Assembly (NCBI GenBank): GCA_025350745.1
Contig: JANXXG010000128.1
Location: 1 to 7,096 of the forward strand
Reading direction: 5' to 3'
DNA length: 7,096 nt
DNA from: Chloroflexota bacterium
GTDB lineage: Bacteria; Chloroflexota; Limnocylindria; P2-11E
The notes beneath the pieces are model-generated. The model was given only the letters and a program-made list of their open reading frames with translations. It was not told the origin of the DNA and did no database searches. A program made the position numbers and the translations under genes. Within the stretch, counting starts at the first letter, position 1, and every line of letters starts with the position of its first letter. Of this stretch, positions 6,659 through 7,096 are shown piece by piece.

Positions 6659-7096
6659 TGATCGTCGGCTGCGCGGTAGCCCGCGCCGCGGACGGTCGCG
6701 ATGTAGCGCGGACGATCCGCGTCGTCGCCGAGCTTCTCGCGAAGCCGGCGGATGTACACATCGACCGTCCGCTCCATCACATCGCCCTCGCCCTCGCCAT
6801 ACAACGAGTCAAGGAGCGATTCGCGTGTGAGGATCCGTCCCTCCGCTTCGACAATGGTCAGGAGCAATCTGAGCTCGCCGCGGGTGAGATCGAGCTTCTG
6901 GTCGCCCCTGCGGACGTCGTTGCGCGAGGCATCGATGATGAGATCCCGGAACGACACAGGCCCGTCAGCGGCTCGTTCCCGCCATCGCTCGACCCGGCGG
7001 AGGATCGCCTTGACCCGGCTCACCAGCTCGGCCGGAGAGAACGGCTTCGCCACATAGTCGTCGGCACCCTCGTCAATGCCGAGCACGCGATCGGCG
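6655..7096 (-). CDS. OmpR/PhoB-family response regulator, C-terminal part (start outside window)
   Basis: The frame is open to the right edge, so the N-terminus and the phosphorylatable aspartate are missing. The visible part (147 residues) begins A-D-R-V-L-G-I-D-E-G-A-D-D-Y-V-A-K-P-F, which is the end of a receiver domain with its conserved lysine in K-P-F. A linker follows, then a complete winged-helix DNA-binding domain. L-D-L-T-R-G-E-L-R-L-L is the family's usual strand/helix start. R-T-V-D-V-Y-I-R-R-L-R-E-K-L-G is the recognition helix, and Y-I-A-T-V-R-G-A-G-Y-R is the wing. It is the cognate partner of the kinase that follows, sharing an ATGA overlap (6655-6658), and probably controls this operon or envelope genes elsewhere. 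No operator can be sought because the operon's promoter lies beyond the window. Confidence 0.95.
   Translation of the reverse strand, partial: ADRVLGIDEGADDYVAKPFSPAELVSRVKAILRRVERWRERAADGPVSFRDLIIDASRNDVRRGDQKLDLTRGELRLLLTIVEAEGRILTRESLLDSLYGEGEGDVMERTVDVYIRRLREKLGDDADRPRYIATVRGAGYRAADDQ

Noticed and set aside
5918..6661. A 247-codon plus-strand open frame opposite the kinase
   Set aside because: It mirrors the sensor kinase frame, has charged low-complexity composition and no family resemblance.
1..7096. tRNA/rRNA genes, CRISPR repeats, insertion-sequence ends, phage or toxin-antitoxin genes
   Set aside because: None was seen on either strand. Every base is accounted for by the minus-strand coding genes, leaving no gap for such elements.

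Overview
The window is very G+C-rich and completely packed. Eight genes lie head to tail on the minus strand with no intergenic space, so they read from position 7096 down to 1. The first (a response regulator) and the last (an aminotransferase) are cut by the window edges. No RNA gene, mobile element, CRISPR array, promoter or terminator is visible. The composition, near absence of Shine-Dalgarno motifs, GTG starts and gene types suggest a high-GC free-living bacterium. An uncultured Chloroflexota (Limnocylindria-like) or an actinobacterium-like lineage would fit, but this is an impression from family content and was not tested.

In transcription order: (1) the C-terminal part of an OmpR-type response regulator and (2) its sensor kinase, which has two membrane helices and a very short outer loop. 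(3) A sugar-nucleotide epimerase of the extended SDR family with a cysteine-bearing insertion, most like dTDP-L-rhamnose 4-epimerases. (4) A TIGR04282/DUF2064 nucleotidyl/glycosyltransferase-A-fold protein. (5) A soluble GT2 glycosyltransferase of the polyprenyl-phosphate sugar synthase type. (6) A polytopic GT-C-like membrane glycosyltransferase. (7) A membrane-anchored sulfite-oxidase-type molybdopterin oxidoreductase whose last helix is preceded by a twin-arginine motif. (8) The N-terminus of a fold-type I PLP aminotransferase; this last gene is easy to miss because it runs off the edge.

All seven junctions overlap: ATGA, GTGA, TGATG, TGATG, ATGGTGA, a 14-nt (or 56-nt) overlap, and ATGA. 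This supports one translationally coupled operon. A working model, which is inference, is that an envelope-sensing two-component system is co-expressed with a small surface-glycan or protein-glycosylation module. In that module the epimerase makes an activated sugar, GT2 loads a lipid carrier and the GT-C enzyme transfers the sugar on the outer face. A secreted molybdoenzyme is made from the same transcript. None of the families is new on its own. The points most worth checking are the hybrid Sec/Tat topology of the molybdoenzyme, its Pro/Ala/Thr linker beside a possible O-glycosyltransferase, the modified metal-knuckle in the epimerase, and the end-to-end gene coupling.
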